DNA from: RPQJ01 sp041910015
Lineage (GTDB): Bacteria > Pseudomonadota > Gammaproteobacteria > Steroidobacterales > Steroidobacteraceae
Assembly: GCA_041910015.1 (NCBI GenBank)
Contig: JAYRRR010000012.1
Location: 12,515-76,514, forward strand
DNA length: 64,000 nucleotides
Direction: 5' to 3'
In this document: positions 8,917-17,788 of the stretch, piece after piece
How the letters are laid out: the number at the start of each line of letters is the position of its first letter
How positions within the stretch are numbered: the stretch's first letter is position 1
Notes under the pieces: model-generated
Database searches by the model: none
What the model saw: only the letters and a program-made list of their open reading frames with translations
Told to the model about the DNA's origin: nothing
Program-made: the position numbers and the translations under genes

Positions 8917-10158
8917 ATGCGCAAGTCGTCATCGGGTTTCGTGCTCGTGCCGCTGCTGTGCATTGCGCAGCCGGCGTTCGCCCTTCAGTGCTCCAGCCCG
9001 ACGCTCAAGGGCGCGTCCGGTGTCATCGGTAACAAGCACAGCTACAAGGTCACCGGCGACTGCAGTTACAGCTGGTCCGAGACCGAGAGCAGCCTCGGCA
9101 GCTCGACCACCAAGAACTACGGGCTTGCCTTCGCGTACGTAGGCAGCGCGAGCTGGGATCGGCAGACCGGCGAGGCGACGGAGAAGCTCACGCTCACCGG
9201 GGACTCGACCGGCAAGCGGTACGCGAGCGCCATCTGCACGCAAGACCCCTTCCTCAAGGACCCCCCCGGCGGCGCCGCCAAGTGCGGTGCGATCAAGGTG
9301 CAGGCCGAGGTCAAGGCGGGCGGCATCTACAAGCTGTTGCTCAACGAGGAGTTCTGGGCGTCGAAGCAGCTCTCGCTCGCGGAAGCTCAGGCACTCTCGG
9401 CGCTGCCACCGCCGAGCCAGCCGCCGCCCCCCGGGAAGCCGAAGGCCGAACCCGTTGCGGCGGGCTCGATGTCGCAGGATGCCCAGGTCGGTGATGCTGC
9501 CTCGGTGCGCGGCATCGGCACAACCGGGGTGGTGCGCGCGGAGCAGCCGCCCCAGGACGTGGCGGGACGCGCCGTCGTCATCGAGCAGATGCAGCGCGGG
9601 GCGGGCAGTGCCCGTCAGATACCGGTCGAATCGCGTTCCGTGACGGAGCCGCTCGCCAGCAGCGACGGGCAGCGCGTCGCGAATGCCGCAGCCGGCATGG
9701 CCCGTGCAACCCAGATGGAGCTCGAGGCGGAAGCGCTGGTATCCGCCGGCACGTTCGAGCTGAACGCTGGCCAGGCCCGCGTCCAGCAGATGTCGGGCTT
9801 CGGCGGCGGATGGAGCGGCAATGCGCAATTGTTCTGGAGCGGCGGCGCACCAGGCGCCGTGCTCGACCTGCTGATCGAGGTACCGGCCGCGTCGAAGTAT
9901 GCGCTGGAGATCTATATGACGCGGGCGCCCGACTTTGGCCAGGTGAGCTTCGAGGTGGACCAGAAGAAGAGCGAGGTCACCTTCGACGGCATGGCGCCGC
10001 AGGTGATGACGAGTGGCCCGATCCAGCTCGGTACCTTCCCGCTCCAGGCCGGCAAGCGGCGCGTCAGCCTGATGATCATCGGCAAGTACGGCCAGTCGAC
10101 CAACTACTACGTCGGTATCGACAAGCTGCGCCTGTATCCGGCGGGGCCGATCGACTGA
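8917..10158 (+). CDS. Secreted protein with C-terminal beta-sandwich (carbohydrate-binding-like) domain
   Basis: A 413-residue exported protein. A signal peptide (RKSSSGFVLVPLLCIAQPAFA) is followed by a Ser/Thr-rich, Cys-containing N-terminal domain, then a Pro-rich linker near residues 155-175 (PPPSQPPPPGKPK). The C-terminal 140 residues resemble galactose-binding-type jelly-roll modules: GGWSGNAQLFWSGGAPGAVLD, a DFGQVSFEVD strand, LGTFPLQAGKRRVSLMIIG and a terminal GIDKLRLYP. Such modules bind carbohydrates or act as structural partners. The frame is open further upstream, but ATG 8917 starts the signal peptide and has a G-rich Shine-Dalgarno (8903-8908). No enzymatic motif seen. Confidence 0.68.
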   Translation: MRKSSSGFVLVPLLCIAQPAFALQCSSPTLKGASGVIGNKHSYKVTGDCSYSWSETESSLGSSTTKNYGLAFAYVGSASWDRQTGEATEKLTLTGDSTGKRYASAICTQDPFLKDPPGGAAKCGAIKVQAEVKAGGIYKLLLNEEFWASKQLSLAEAQALSALPPPSQPPPPGKPKAEPVAAGSMSQDAQVGDAASVRGIGTTGVVRAEQPPQDVAGRAVVIEQMQRGAGSARQIPVESRSVTEPLASSDGQRVANAAAGMARATQMELEAEALVSAGTFELNAGQARVQQMSGFGGGWSGNAQLFWSGGAPGAVLDLLIEVPAASKYALEIYMTRAPDFGQVSFEVDQKKSEVTFDGMAPQVMTSGPIQLGTFPLQAGKRRVSLMIIGKYGQSTNYYVGIDKLRLYPAGPID

Positions 10159-10271
10159 GTCTCGCGGCACCTCTGGCGTTGGACGCACCCACTGACTCGC
10201 CAGTGACTCCGGGCGGGAAGGCGGGCGCGACGACGGCGGCGCCGCCCGCTGACGCACACGGGAGAACCATC

Positions 10272-10904
10272 ATGCACATCACCAGGACGTTTGTGCTCGC
10301 CACCGCGCTGGCCGTCGCTGCCTGCGGCGGCGGCGAGACGCCGCCACCATCGCAGGGTGCAGCGAACGCGCCGGCCCCGATTGAAGCCGCCCCCGCGCCC
10401 GCGAGCGAGGAGGGCATCACCGCGCGCGCGATGCTCGATGCGGCCCTCGCCGAGGCGCGCAAGTGGCAGCCCGACGCCGAACTCGTCACCGTGACAACAA
10501 GCCTCGCCGAGGGGCCGCGCCACGGTTTCTGGTTCTACGACGTGCAGTCGCGCGCGCAAGGCACCTGCACCCGCGTCCGCGCGCTCGCCAACGGCGGTGT
10601 CACCAACGTGGGTGCGGGCGAGCAGTGCGTGCTGATGAAGCCGGTGTCGCTGGAGTTCGTCGACAGCCCGGCGGCATGGGAAGCGGCGCGTGCGGCGGGC
10701 TTCGACCCCGGCGACTCGGCCCAATTCGGACTGCGCTTCCAGCGTGACGAAGCGCTGCAAGCGCCGCGCGAGTGCTGGGTGCTGTGGTCCGACGCGGACG
10801 GCGACGGGGCCTCGGGCGCAATCCGTGGCTGGTGCGTGGACCCGGCAACCGGTCAGTTCGTCGCGCGGCTATCGGGCAAGGGCCGGACCGAGCCGCTGCA
10901 GTGA
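10272..10904 (+). CDS. Hypothetical lipoprotein
   Basis: A 210-residue predicted lipoprotein: MHITRTFVLATALAVAAC with the lipid-modified Cys18 followed by Gly residues that favour outer-membrane sorting. An Ala/Pro linker (residues 22-45) leads to a globular part with Trp-rich segments (HGFWFYDVQSRAQ, ECWVLWSDADGDG) and a few Cys. SDADGDG resembles a calcium-binding loop, but a single loop proves nothing. GGAGAA precedes ATG 10272 at good spacing. It lies 113 bases after the secreted protein at 8917 on the same strand and may share its transcript. I do not recognise the family. Confidence 0.62.
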   Translation: MHITRTFVLATALAVAACGGGETPPPSQGAANAPAPIEAAPAPASEEGITARAMLDAALAEARKWQPDAELVTVTTSLAEGPRHGFWFYDVQSRAQGTCTRVRALANGGVTNVGAGEQCVLMKPVSLEFVDSPAAWEAARAAGFDPGDSAQFGLRFQRDEALQAPRECWVLWSDADGDGASGAIRGWCVDPATGQFVARLSGKGRTEPLQ

Positions 10905-11115
10905 TTGTCGCGGCGGCGGTGGCAAAGAGGAAGCGCGCAACCGGAGGCAGGAAGAGCGCGGGTCATGCGACGGCGCTCCCGAACCGGCGGGGGGCGCCGG
11001 CCGGTGCCGATGCACAGGTCTTGCACATGTGCGACTGGACGGGCTACATCGCGCAATCCACGGCGTCCGGCTTCGAGGCTCGCACCGGTATGGTCGCCTG
11101 AATCAGAGCGCTGCC

Positions 11116-11811
11116 ATGACCAGAACGACACGCTCCATCCTCGCCGCCGTGTGCGTGTTCACGCTCGGCGTGCTGCCACATCCGTTGAACCAGCAGGCCG
11201 CCCTGGCCTTCGCGCCCACTCCGGCAGAAGCCTGCTGCATGGCAGTTGTCAACCGCGAAGATGCAGCAATATGCGGCGAGACGCTGCCGTCTGCGCACGA
11301 ATGCAGGAGAATTCTCGAGAACATGAGCGCCGCTGCTGCGCGACACTGGGAGAGCATCGATGCCGCGTCTGAACGGGCGGGAAAGACCGAGGCACAGGTT
11401 CGCAATGCAAGGGCCGATGACATGGGGGGCCGACTCTCAAACATCCCTGTCTATGCGGGGATTGCCATTCTGGTGCTTGCATTCGCCTATGCGTTCTCAT
11501 TCCTGAACAGAACAAGACTCAGGGGAATCCTCACTGCTGCAATTTTTCTTCTCAACCTGATGGGTTGTATTGCAGTCGTGCTGTACGTCAGCATCGTGCT
11601 TCTATGTAGAATCGGCGATGGCTGTGCCACGACCAACCTTCTGCTGGTTTACGTCGCCCTATCGATCCCGGTTGGACTGATATTGTTGCCGGCAATTTTC
11701 ATCACGTACTTGCGATCAGCAAGTCAGGCGAAAATGAGCCTGGGGATGTTGCTGTTCAATGTGCTCTCACTGGCCACAATCTTCATCTTCAAAATTGGCA
11801 CGTCTGTCTGA
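11116..11811 (+). CDS. Hypothetical membrane protein, lower GC than its surroundings
   Basis: A 231-residue protein with an N-terminal hydrophobic or signal segment, a Cys-containing extracytoplasmic stretch (CCMAVVNREDAAICGE, HECRRIL) and then three to four membrane spans: about residues 113-130, 138-165, 173-197 and 209-225. No catalytic motif or family is recognised. Its base composition is visibly poorer in G and C than neighbours (for example 11500-11800), suggesting recent acquisition. It ends 15 bases before a 31-base inverted repeat that probably serves as terminator. ATG 11116 was chosen because it begins the hydrophobic leader. Confidence 0.55.
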   Translation: MTRTTRSILAAVCVFTLGVLPHPLNQQAALAFAPTPAEACCMAVVNREDAAICGETLPSAHECRRILENMSAAAARHWESIDAASERAGKTEAQVRNARADDMGGRLSNIPVYAGIAILVLAFAYAFSFLNRTRLRGILTAAIFLLNLMGCIAVVLYVSIVLLCRIGDGCATTNLLLVYVALSIPVGLILLPAIFITYLRSASQAKMSLGMLLFNVLSLATIFIFKIGTSV

Positions 11812-11826
11812 CCCTTCCCCTCGTGC

Positions 11827-11857
11827 GAGCGCCCCGGCAAGGCTTGCCGGAGCGCTC
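11827..11857. repeat. 31-base inverted repeat (terminator hairpin or regulator site)
   Basis: Left arm GAGCGC-C-CCGGCAA and right arm TTGCCGG-A-GCGCTC pair at 13 of 14 positions around a GGC centre. It lies 15 bases after the stop of the membrane protein and 38 bases before the TetR start. No T-run follows, so it could be a factor-assisted terminator or a TetR-family operator. Confidence 0.5.
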
Positions 11858-11895
11858 CCGGATCACGTGCGCGGCGAACTTCCGGCGAGCGCCGC

Positions 11896-12633
11896 ATGAA
11901 GCGCGCGACTCGAAGCGCCGCGGACTCCGCGCCGCCGCTGCCACGCAAGTCTCCCCGCCAGCACCGCTCACGCGCGACCGTCGAGTTCATACTCGAGGCG
12001 GCACGCCGCATTCTCTACGCGAAGGGCGTCAAGGCGATCACGACCCGTCGCGTCGCGGAGCAGTCCGGTGTCGCCGTCGGGTCACTGTACCAGTACTTTC
12101 CGAATCGGGAGGCGATCGTCGCGCGGCTGGCCGAAGACGAGGCACAGCGCGAGTCGCAGGCGCTGCACCGGTACATCAGCTCGCGGCGTCAGTTGCCACT
12201 GACGCAGTATCTCGATGCGATGGTGGCACATGCCATACAGTCCGAGCGGCGCATGCTTGACTTCGGTGGTGAGTTCTACCAGCGCTACACGCAGCATTTC
12301 CAGGTAGGCCGCAGGATCAGCCACGCGCGCAGCGGCGACATCCTCGACGTCGAGACGATCACGCACGACACCCTGCGTTCCTTCGACCTGCATGCCACCC
12401 AGATCGGCGAACCGGACAAGCCGCTCGCGGCCTATCTGCTCGCACGTGGCCTGCCCACGATGCTCGGCGTGCTGGTGGCCGAACGTCCGGAGCTCCTCGG
12501 GTCCGAGCGGCTCGCGGCCATCATGGCTCGCGTCGCGGCGGCGATCGTCGATGCGCGGCCGGCGGGGCGGGCACGGACCGCGAATGCGAACAGTCGTCGT
12601 CGACAGGAAGCGAGGGCTGCGGGAACGCGGTGA
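11896..12633 (+). CDS. TetR-family transcriptional regulator
   Basis: A 245-residue repressor-type protein. A basic N-terminal tail precedes a TetR helix-turn-helix at about residues 28-72: RATVEFILEAARRIL, then ITTRRVAEQSGVAVGSLYQYF, then PNREAIVARL. The remainder is an all-helical ligand domain. It is 66 bases upstream of the CoA ligase that opens the steroid-type operon, on the same strand. By analogy with KstR-type regulators of steroid catabolism it probably represses that operon and is released by a CoA-thioester or steroid intermediate. That assignment is inference. The inverted repeat at 11827-11857 is a candidate operator. Confidence 0.85.
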   Translation: MKRATRSAADSAPPLPRKSPRQHRSRATVEFILEAARRILYAKGVKAITTRRVAEQSGVAVGSLYQYFPNREAIVARLAEDEAQRESQALHRYISSRRQLPLTQYLDAMVAHAIQSERRMLDFGGEFYQRYTQHFQVGRRISHARSGDILDVETITHDTLRSFDLHATQIGEPDKPLAAYLLARGLPTMLGVLVAERPELLGSERLAAIMARVAAAIVDARPAGRARTANANSRRRQEARAAGTR

Positions 12634-12699
12634 AACCCGGCGCGCCGGGCGATCGAATGCGAATAGTCGCGGCCCGTGCTGACCTCGTACAGTCGGGCG

Positions 12700-14517
12700 A
12701 TGGACGCGAATCCCGCCGTTCCCCGCGATGTCACGATGCAGCGCCTGATGCGCGGCTTCGCTCTGGTCGCGAACTACCGCCGCGACCAGGATTACACCGT
12801 TGCCGACCGCATCGAAGAGCGGGCCCGGGACGCGCGGAACAGGCCGTTCATCATTTTCGAGGGGCGCACCGTCACCTTCGGCGACATGAACGCGCTCGCC
12901 AACCGGGTCGCCCGCGCGGCGCTTGCGGCGGGGCTGAAGCGTGGCGACGTGGTCGCGCTCATGATGCACAACCGACCCGAGTTTCCGATGGTGTGGCTCG
13001 GTCTCGCCAAGGTCGGCATCATCACCGCACTGCTGAACACCGAAGCGCGGGACCGCGTGCTGAAGCACGCTCTCGGCCAGACGCGCGCGTGCGCGCTGAT
13101 CTTCGGTTCGGAGTGCGCGGAGAATGTCGCGACGCTCACGCCGGCGGATCGCCCCGGGATCCTCCTCGAGTCGTTGCATCCCGACGCGGCGGGCCGTTCT
13201 CCCGGGCTGGTGGAGGCGCTCAGTCTCGAGACGGCCATGGCGGCGACGAGCCCGGAGAACCCGGACCGCGCCCTGCGCACCGGAATCGTCTTCGGCGATC
13301 CGCTCTACTACGTCTTCACCTCCGGAACCACCGGGATGCCCAAAGCCGGTGTGATGAGTCACGTGCGCTTCGTCAATGCCGGCGAGGTGGTCGGCGGGAT
13401 CTGGCAACTCGGATCGGAGGACGTGCTCTACAACGTGCTGCCGCTGTTCCACGGTGCAGGTGGCATGGTGGTGATCTCGGCCGCGCTGCGCTTCGCCGTG
13501 CCCGTCGTACTCCGCCGCAAGCTGAGCGTCAGCGAATTCTGGAACGACATCCGCCGCCACAAGGTGACGGCGATGTACTACGTCGGCGAAATCTGTCGCT
13601 ATATCGCCAACCAGCCGCCGCGAGCGGATGATCGCGACCACACGCTGCGCAAGCTCGGTGGTGCTGGCATGCGGCCGGATGTCTGGAAGCAGTTCCTCGA
13701 GCGCTTTGGTGTGGAGATGGTGCTCGAGGGCCTCGGTGCGACCGAGGCGAACTACGGCATCACCAATGTCGACAACCGGATCGGCTCGGTGGGGCGGTTG
13801 CCTTACCCGCAAGCGAGCAATATCCGCGTGTTGCGCTACGACACGGAGAAGGGTGACTACGTGCGCACGCCGGAAGGCGCCTGTGTGCCCGCGAGGGCGG
13901 GCGAGGTCGGTGAACTCGTCGCCGAGGTGCTCGACGGGCCGGGCGTCGCCGGCATGTACGAGGGCTACACGTCGGCGGAAGCGACCGAGGCCAAGCTGCT
14001 GCGCAACGTGTTCAAACCCGGTGATCGCTGGGTGCGCTCGGGGGACCTCGTGCGCTTCGACGAGGACGACTATTTCTACTTCGTCGATCGTCTCGGTGAC
14101 ACGTTCCGCTGGCGTGGGCACAACGTCTCGACCGAGGAGGTCGCGGAAGTACTCGCAACGTTCCCGGGTCCTGCGAGCACCAACGTGTACGGTGTGCGCG
14201 TCGCGGGCGAGGAGGGGCGCGCCGGCATGGTCTCGCTGACCTACCCCGATCCGTCGCAGTTCGACCCGGCTGCCTTCCATGCATTCGCCGTGGAACGGCT
14301 CGCGACGTATGCGGTGCCGATGTTCGTCCGGGTCTCGCGCGTCGCCGATCTCACTGCCACCTTCAAGCTGCGCAAGATCGACCTGCAGCGCGATGGTTAC
14401 GATCCGCGGCGCATCGACGACCCACTGTATGTTCGCGACGTGAGGGCGGGAACCTACCTGCCCTTGACCGATGCGAACCTGTCGGCGCTCCGTATCCTGC
14501 CGTTCGCTGGAGACTGA
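12700..14517 (+). CDS. Acyl-CoA synthetase (FATP/FadD-type, long-chain or steroid acid)
   Basis: A 605-residue AMP-forming ligase. The nucleotide-binding P-loop is YYVFTSGTTGMPKAG (about residues 203-217). Later landmarks are EGLGATEANYG, DRWVRSGDLVRFDEDDYFYFVDRLGDTFRWRGHNVSTEEV and a C-terminal TFKLRKIDLQRDGYDP in place of the usual PKTxxGK lysine motif, as in fatty-acid-transport-type (very-long-chain) synthetases. It activates a carboxylic acid to its CoA thioester. ATG 12700 is preferred to GTG 12676 since homologous sequence begins after it. It is first in the six-gene operon and seven bases from the next gene, so it probably activates the side-chain acid that the rest degrade. Confidence 0.88.
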   Translation: MDANPAVPRDVTMQRLMRGFALVANYRRDQDYTVADRIEERARDARNRPFIIFEGRTVTFGDMNALANRVARAALAAGLKRGDVVALMMHNRPEFPMVWLGLAKVGIITALLNTEARDRVLKHALGQTRACALIFGSECAENVATLTPADRPGILLESLHPDAAGRSPGLVEALSLETAMAATSPENPDRALRTGIVFGDPLYYVFTSGTTGMPKAGVMSHVRFVNAGEVVGGIWQLGSEDVLYNVLPLFHGAGGMVVISAALRFAVPVVLRRKLSVSEFWNDIRRHKVTAMYYVGEICRYIANQPPRADDRDHTLRKLGGAGMRPDVWKQFLERFGVEMVLEGLGATEANYGITNVDNRIGSVGRLPYPQASNIRVLRYDTEKGDYVRTPEGACVPARAGEVGELVAEVLDGPGVAGMYEGYTSAEATEAKLLRNVFKPGDRWVRSGDLVRFDEDDYFYFVDRLGDTFRWRGHNVSTEEVAEVLATFPGPASTNVYGVRVAGEEGRAGMVSLTYPDPSQFDPAAFHAFAVERLATYAVPMFVRVSRVADLTATFKLRKIDLQRDGYDPRRIDDPLYVRDVRAGTYLPLTDANLSALRILPFAGD

Positions 14518-14524
14518 AATCCCC

Positions 14525-15700
14525 ATGCACGTGGATTACACGCCCGAACAACGTGCGCTGCGCCGCGAGTTTCGCGCTTATCTCGCCCGCATCCTGACCC
14601 CCGAGGTGCGCGAGGCGCAGCGCCGCCAGCGTGAGGGCGGCGAAATATTTCGCGCCGTCGTGCGCCGCATGGGCCAGGACGGCTGGCTCACGCCGGGATG
14701 GCCGGTGGAATACGGCGGACGCGCCCTCGATCCGCTCGCGCAGAAGATCCTGCTCGAGGAAGTGTGGCTTGCCGAGGCCCCGCACCCGTTCGTCACGGTG
14801 AACACGGTCGGGCCGGCGATCATCCGCAGGGGCACCGAAGAGCAGAAGCGCAAGTTGCTGCCGCCGATCGCCCGCGGCGAACTCGTTTTCGCGGTCGGCT
14901 ATACGGAGCCCTCGGCAGGTTCGGACCTCGCATCGCTCAGGACGAGGGCTGAGCGCGACGGTGACGACTACCTCATCAACGGCCAGAAGATCTTCACGAG
15001 CGGGGCCGAAGGCGCCGACTATGTCTGGCTGGCGGCGCGGACCGACCCGGATGCGCCCCAGCACAAGGGCATCACCATTTTCGTGATGGACACGCGCCTG
15101 CCGGGGTTTTCGGTCTCGCCGATCCGGACCGTGGGCGGCTTCCGCACGAATGTCACGTACTACGAGAACGTCCGGGTGCCGGCGTCGATGATCGTCGGTG
15201 AGCTGAACGGCGGCTGGCGTGTCATCACCGAGCAGCTCAATCACGAGCGCGTCGGTCTCGCCGCGCTCGCCTACGGCGCGATGGGCAGCTTCGACCTGAC
15301 CGTCGAGTGGGCACGGGCCACGCGGGCGAGCGAAGGCGGGCGCATCATCGACCGGCCCTGGGTGCAGATGGCGCTCGCCGAGGCCTATGCGGTGCTGCAG
15401 GCCAATGCCGTGCTCGGCAATCGCGTGGCCTGGGGGATGTCGCAGCAGGACGTGCGTGGCGAGCTGGCGGGAGCCTGCAAGGTGTTCGGCACCGAGAGCT
15501 ACATCAAGGTGTTGCAGCTGCTGCTCGACGTCGTGGGCGCCGCCGGCCTCGTGAAGCATGGCTCGCCGGGTGCGGCGCTGCGCGCACGGCTCGAAAGCGA
15601 GTGGCGGATCTGCCAGATCAATACGTTTGGTGGCGGGGCGACCGAGGTGCTGCGCGACATGGTCGCGCAGATGGGGCTCGGGCTGCCACGCCAGCGCTGA
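14525..15700 (+). CDS. Acyl-CoA dehydrogenase, catalytic-type subunit (ChsE2/FadE29-like)
   Basis: A 391-residue acyl-CoA dehydrogenase. FAD and substrate landmarks are VGYTEPSAGSDLASLRTRAERDGDDYLINGQKIFTSG, SPIRTVGGFRTNVTYYENVRVP and the C-terminal FGGGATEVLRDMVAQMGLGLPR. Glu241 in LNHERVG lies where the catalytic base of this subgroup is expected. The second dehydrogenase in the operon lacks that Glu, as in the two-subunit dehydrogenases of bacterial steroid side-chain degradation. The reaction would be alpha,beta-desaturation of an acyl-CoA, with electrons going to electron-transfer flavoprotein. ATG 14525 begins seven bases after the ligase stop. Confidence 0.88.
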   Translation: MHVDYTPEQRALRREFRAYLARILTPEVREAQRRQREGGEIFRAVVRRMGQDGWLTPGWPVEYGGRALDPLAQKILLEEVWLAEAPHPFVTVNTVGPAIIRRGTEEQKRKLLPPIARGELVFAVGYTEPSAGSDLASLRTRAERDGDDYLINGQKIFTSGAEGADYVWLAARTDPDAPQHKGITIFVMDTRLPGFSVSPIRTVGGFRTNVTYYENVRVPASMIVGELNGGWRVITEQLNHERVGLAALAYGAMGSFDLTVEWARATRASEGGRIIDRPWVQMALAEAYAVLQANAVLGNRVAWGMSQQDVRGELAGACKVFGTESYIKVLQLLLDVVGAAGLVKHGSPGAALRARLESEWRICQINTFGGGATEVLRDMVAQMGLGLPRQR

Positions 15701-15713
15701 AAAGGGCAACTTC

Positions 15714-16625
15714 ATGTCGAATGCTGCAACGATGGACTGGCTCCCGGCAGTGAAGGCGCAGATCGGCCGCGAGGTGCTGTCGCCACAGACCGCCGTCGAT
15801 TCCGTGAACCTGCCGATGATCCGCCGCTGGTGCGAGGCGATGGGTGAGCGCAGTCCGCAGTACATACTGGACGGAATTGCGCCGCCGGCCACGCTGTTCA
15901 TGTGGACGATGGGTCATTTCCACCCCGACCTGACGCGCGAAGGCGGGTCGATGCCCGTGCTCGATCTGCTCGATGCGGCCGGGTTTGCCGCGGTGGTCGC
16001 GACCAATGTCGAGGAAGACTACTGCCGCGATCTGCGTTGTGGTGACGTCATCACCCAGCGGGTGACGCTCGACGGCATTTCGGAGGAGAAGACGACAGGG
16101 CTCGGGGTTGGACATTTCGTGACCTTCCGCCATGAGTTCACCGACCAGAAGGGTGAGGTGGTCGGCCGTACGCTGTTTCGTGTCCTGAAGTTCCGCCCGC
16201 CGGCAACGTCCGCGGCGGCGAAGAAGTCCCCGGTGCCGCGCCCGCCCGTCACCCGGGATGGAGCATTTTTCTGGGAGGGGCTCAACCAGCATAGACTCCT
16301 CGTGCGCCAGTGCGGCAGCTGCGATCGACTGCACCATCCGCCGGGGCCGATGTGTCCCGCGTGCAATTCGCTCGAATGGCGTGCGCTCGAGTGCTCGGGG
16401 CGCGGCACGATCCACAGTTTCGTCGTCGTGCACCAGCCGCAGATGCGGGGATTCGAGTACCCGCTGCCGGTCGCGCTGATCGAGCTCGAGGAGGGCGTGC
16501 GCATGGTGGCGAATCTGCAAGGGGTCCCGCCGGAGCAGGTACGCATCGGCATGCCCGTCGAAGTGGATTATGTCGAAGTCGAGAAGGACTTCGTACTGCC
16601 CGTGTTCCGCCAACGGCGGGGGTGA
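15714..16625 (+). CDS. MaoC-like/DUF35 fusion (ChsH2-like enoyl-CoA hydratase subunit)
   Basis: A 303-residue two-domain protein. Residues about 5-165 form a hotdog-fold FAS1/MaoC-type dehydratase domain (segments MIRRWCEAMGERSPQY, PPATLFMWTMG and VGHFVTFRHEFTDQKGEVVGRTLFRVLKF). Residues about 180-300 are DUF35: a zinc ribbon with Cys200, Cys203, Cys214 and Cys217 (CGSC and CPAC) and an OB-fold. In actinobacterial cholesterol degraders the same fusion, ChsH2, pairs with a small MaoC protein for hydration, and its DUF35 domain docks the partner aldolase Ltp2. All these partners are encoded in the next three genes. ATG 15714 lies 13 bases after the preceding stop. Confidence 0.88.
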   Translation: MSNAATMDWLPAVKAQIGREVLSPQTAVDSVNLPMIRRWCEAMGERSPQYILDGIAPPATLFMWTMGHFHPDLTREGGSMPVLDLLDAAGFAAVVATNVEEDYCRDLRCGDVITQRVTLDGISEEKTTGLGVGHFVTFRHEFTDQKGEVVGRTLFRVLKFRPPATSAAAKKSPVPRPPVTRDGAFFWEGLNQHRLLVRQCGSCDRLHHPPGPMCPACNSLEWRALECSGRGTIHSFVVVHQPQMRGFEYPLPVALIELEEGVRMVANLQGVPPEQVRIGMPVEVDYVEVEKDFVLPVFRQRRG

Positions 16626-16632
16626 GGCCGGC

Positions 16633-17769
16633 ATGGACTTCAGCTACAGCGAAGAGCAAGAGGGGCTGCGCCAGCTGACGGCGCAGATGTTCGATGACCG
16701 CGTCACCGACGAGTTCCGCCGCAACTGCTCCCGTTCCGGCGAACCCTTTGACCGGCAGCTCTGGCAGACACTTGCCGAAGCCGGTGTGCTCGGCACCGCG
16801 ATTGCCGAAGATCACGGCGGTTCCGGGCTCGGCTTCACCGAGATCTGCCTCGCGCTCGAGGAACAGGGGCGCACGCTCGCACCGGTGCCGCTGCTGGCGA
16901 CGCTCGTGCTCGGCGCGCTGCCCGTGCAGAAATTCGGCACGCCCGCGCAGCGCGCCGCCTGGCTGCCGCGCGTCGCGTCGGGCGAAGCCTTGCTCACCGC
17001 AGCGCTGGAGGAACCCGGAAGCGGCGATCCGCTCGTGCCGGCCGTGAAAGCGACCGCCGCCGGTGACGGCTGGCGTCTGCGCGGCGTGAAGGGCTGCGTG
17101 CCCTACGGCGCGCAGGCGCGCGCGATCCTTGTTGCTGCGCGCACCGGCCGAAAGAGCGTCGGAGTCTTCATCGTCGACCCGCAGGCGAAGGGCGTAAGCG
17201 TCGAGGCACAGGCCACGACCAGCGGTGAGCCGCAGGCACAGGTCACGTTCACCCACGCCCTGGTGTCCGCCGCGGAGGCACTCGGCGATCCGCTGCAGGG
17301 CGCGGAGATCGTGGACTGGATGGTCGGGCGCGCCCACGTGGCGCTCGCCGCGCAGCAGGTCGGGGTCACGGCCGAGGCGCTGCGGCGCACGGCCGCGTAC
17401 ACCGCCGGGCGGGTGCAGTTCGGCCGGCCAACCGGGAGCTTCCAGGCCGTGCAGCACCGGCTCGCCGACGCCTTCATCGACATCGAGGCGCTGCGCTCGG
17501 TGTATCTGCGCGCACTCTGGGCGCTCGAGAACGATGTGCCGGCCGCCGCCGAAGTGGCGGCTGCGAAGTGGTGGGCTGCGCGTGCGGGGCACCGCGTGAC
17601 GCACAGCGCCCAGCATTTGCACGGGGGGCTTGGTGCCGACATCGACTACCCGATCCACGCTTACCTCCTGCACGCGCGCCAGATCGAGCTGGCGCTCGGC
17701 GGCGCGACCCCCATGCTCGCCAGAATCGGCGCGCAGATTGCCGCAGGCGCGGTGAGTCCGTTGACCTGA
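16633..17769 (+). CDS. Acyl-CoA dehydrogenase, non-catalytic-type subunit (ChsE1/FadE28-like)
   Basis: A 378-residue acyl-CoA dehydrogenase-fold protein, starting seven bases after the hydratase gene. FAD-binding landmarks remain: AAYTAGRVQFGRPTGSFQAVQHRLAD and SAQHLHGGLGAD. Where catalytic subunits carry the base Glu, this protein reads VGRAHVALAAQQ, with no acid. The mid-domain loops are short. This fits the alpha2beta2 dehydrogenases of steroid catabolism, where one subunit supplies the base and the other completes the FAD site. It probably cannot act alone and should form a complex with the product of 14525-15700. Confidence 0.87.
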   Translation: MDFSYSEEQEGLRQLTAQMFDDRVTDEFRRNCSRSGEPFDRQLWQTLAEAGVLGTAIAEDHGGSGLGFTEICLALEEQGRTLAPVPLLATLVLGALPVQKFGTPAQRAAWLPRVASGEALLTAALEEPGSGDPLVPAVKATAAGDGWRLRGVKGCVPYGAQARAILVAARTGRKSVGVFIVDPQAKGVSVEAQATTSGEPQAQVTFTHALVSAAEALGDPLQGAEIVDWMVGRAHVALAAQQVGVTAEALRRTAAYTAGRVQFGRPTGSFQAVQHRLADAFIDIEALRSVYLRALWALENDVPAAAEVAAAKWWAARAGHRVTHSAQHLHGGLGADIDYPIHAYLLHARQIELALGGATPMLARIGAQIAAGAVSPLT

Positions 17770-17788
17770 TCCGGAGTACCAGACGGCC

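Noticed and set aside
12082..14526. A very long minus-strand open frame opposite the CoA ligase and TetR genes
   Set aside because: Its sequence is the Arg/Ala/His-rich translation typical of the antisense strand of a GC-rich gene, and the plus strand encodes clear family proteins over the whole length.
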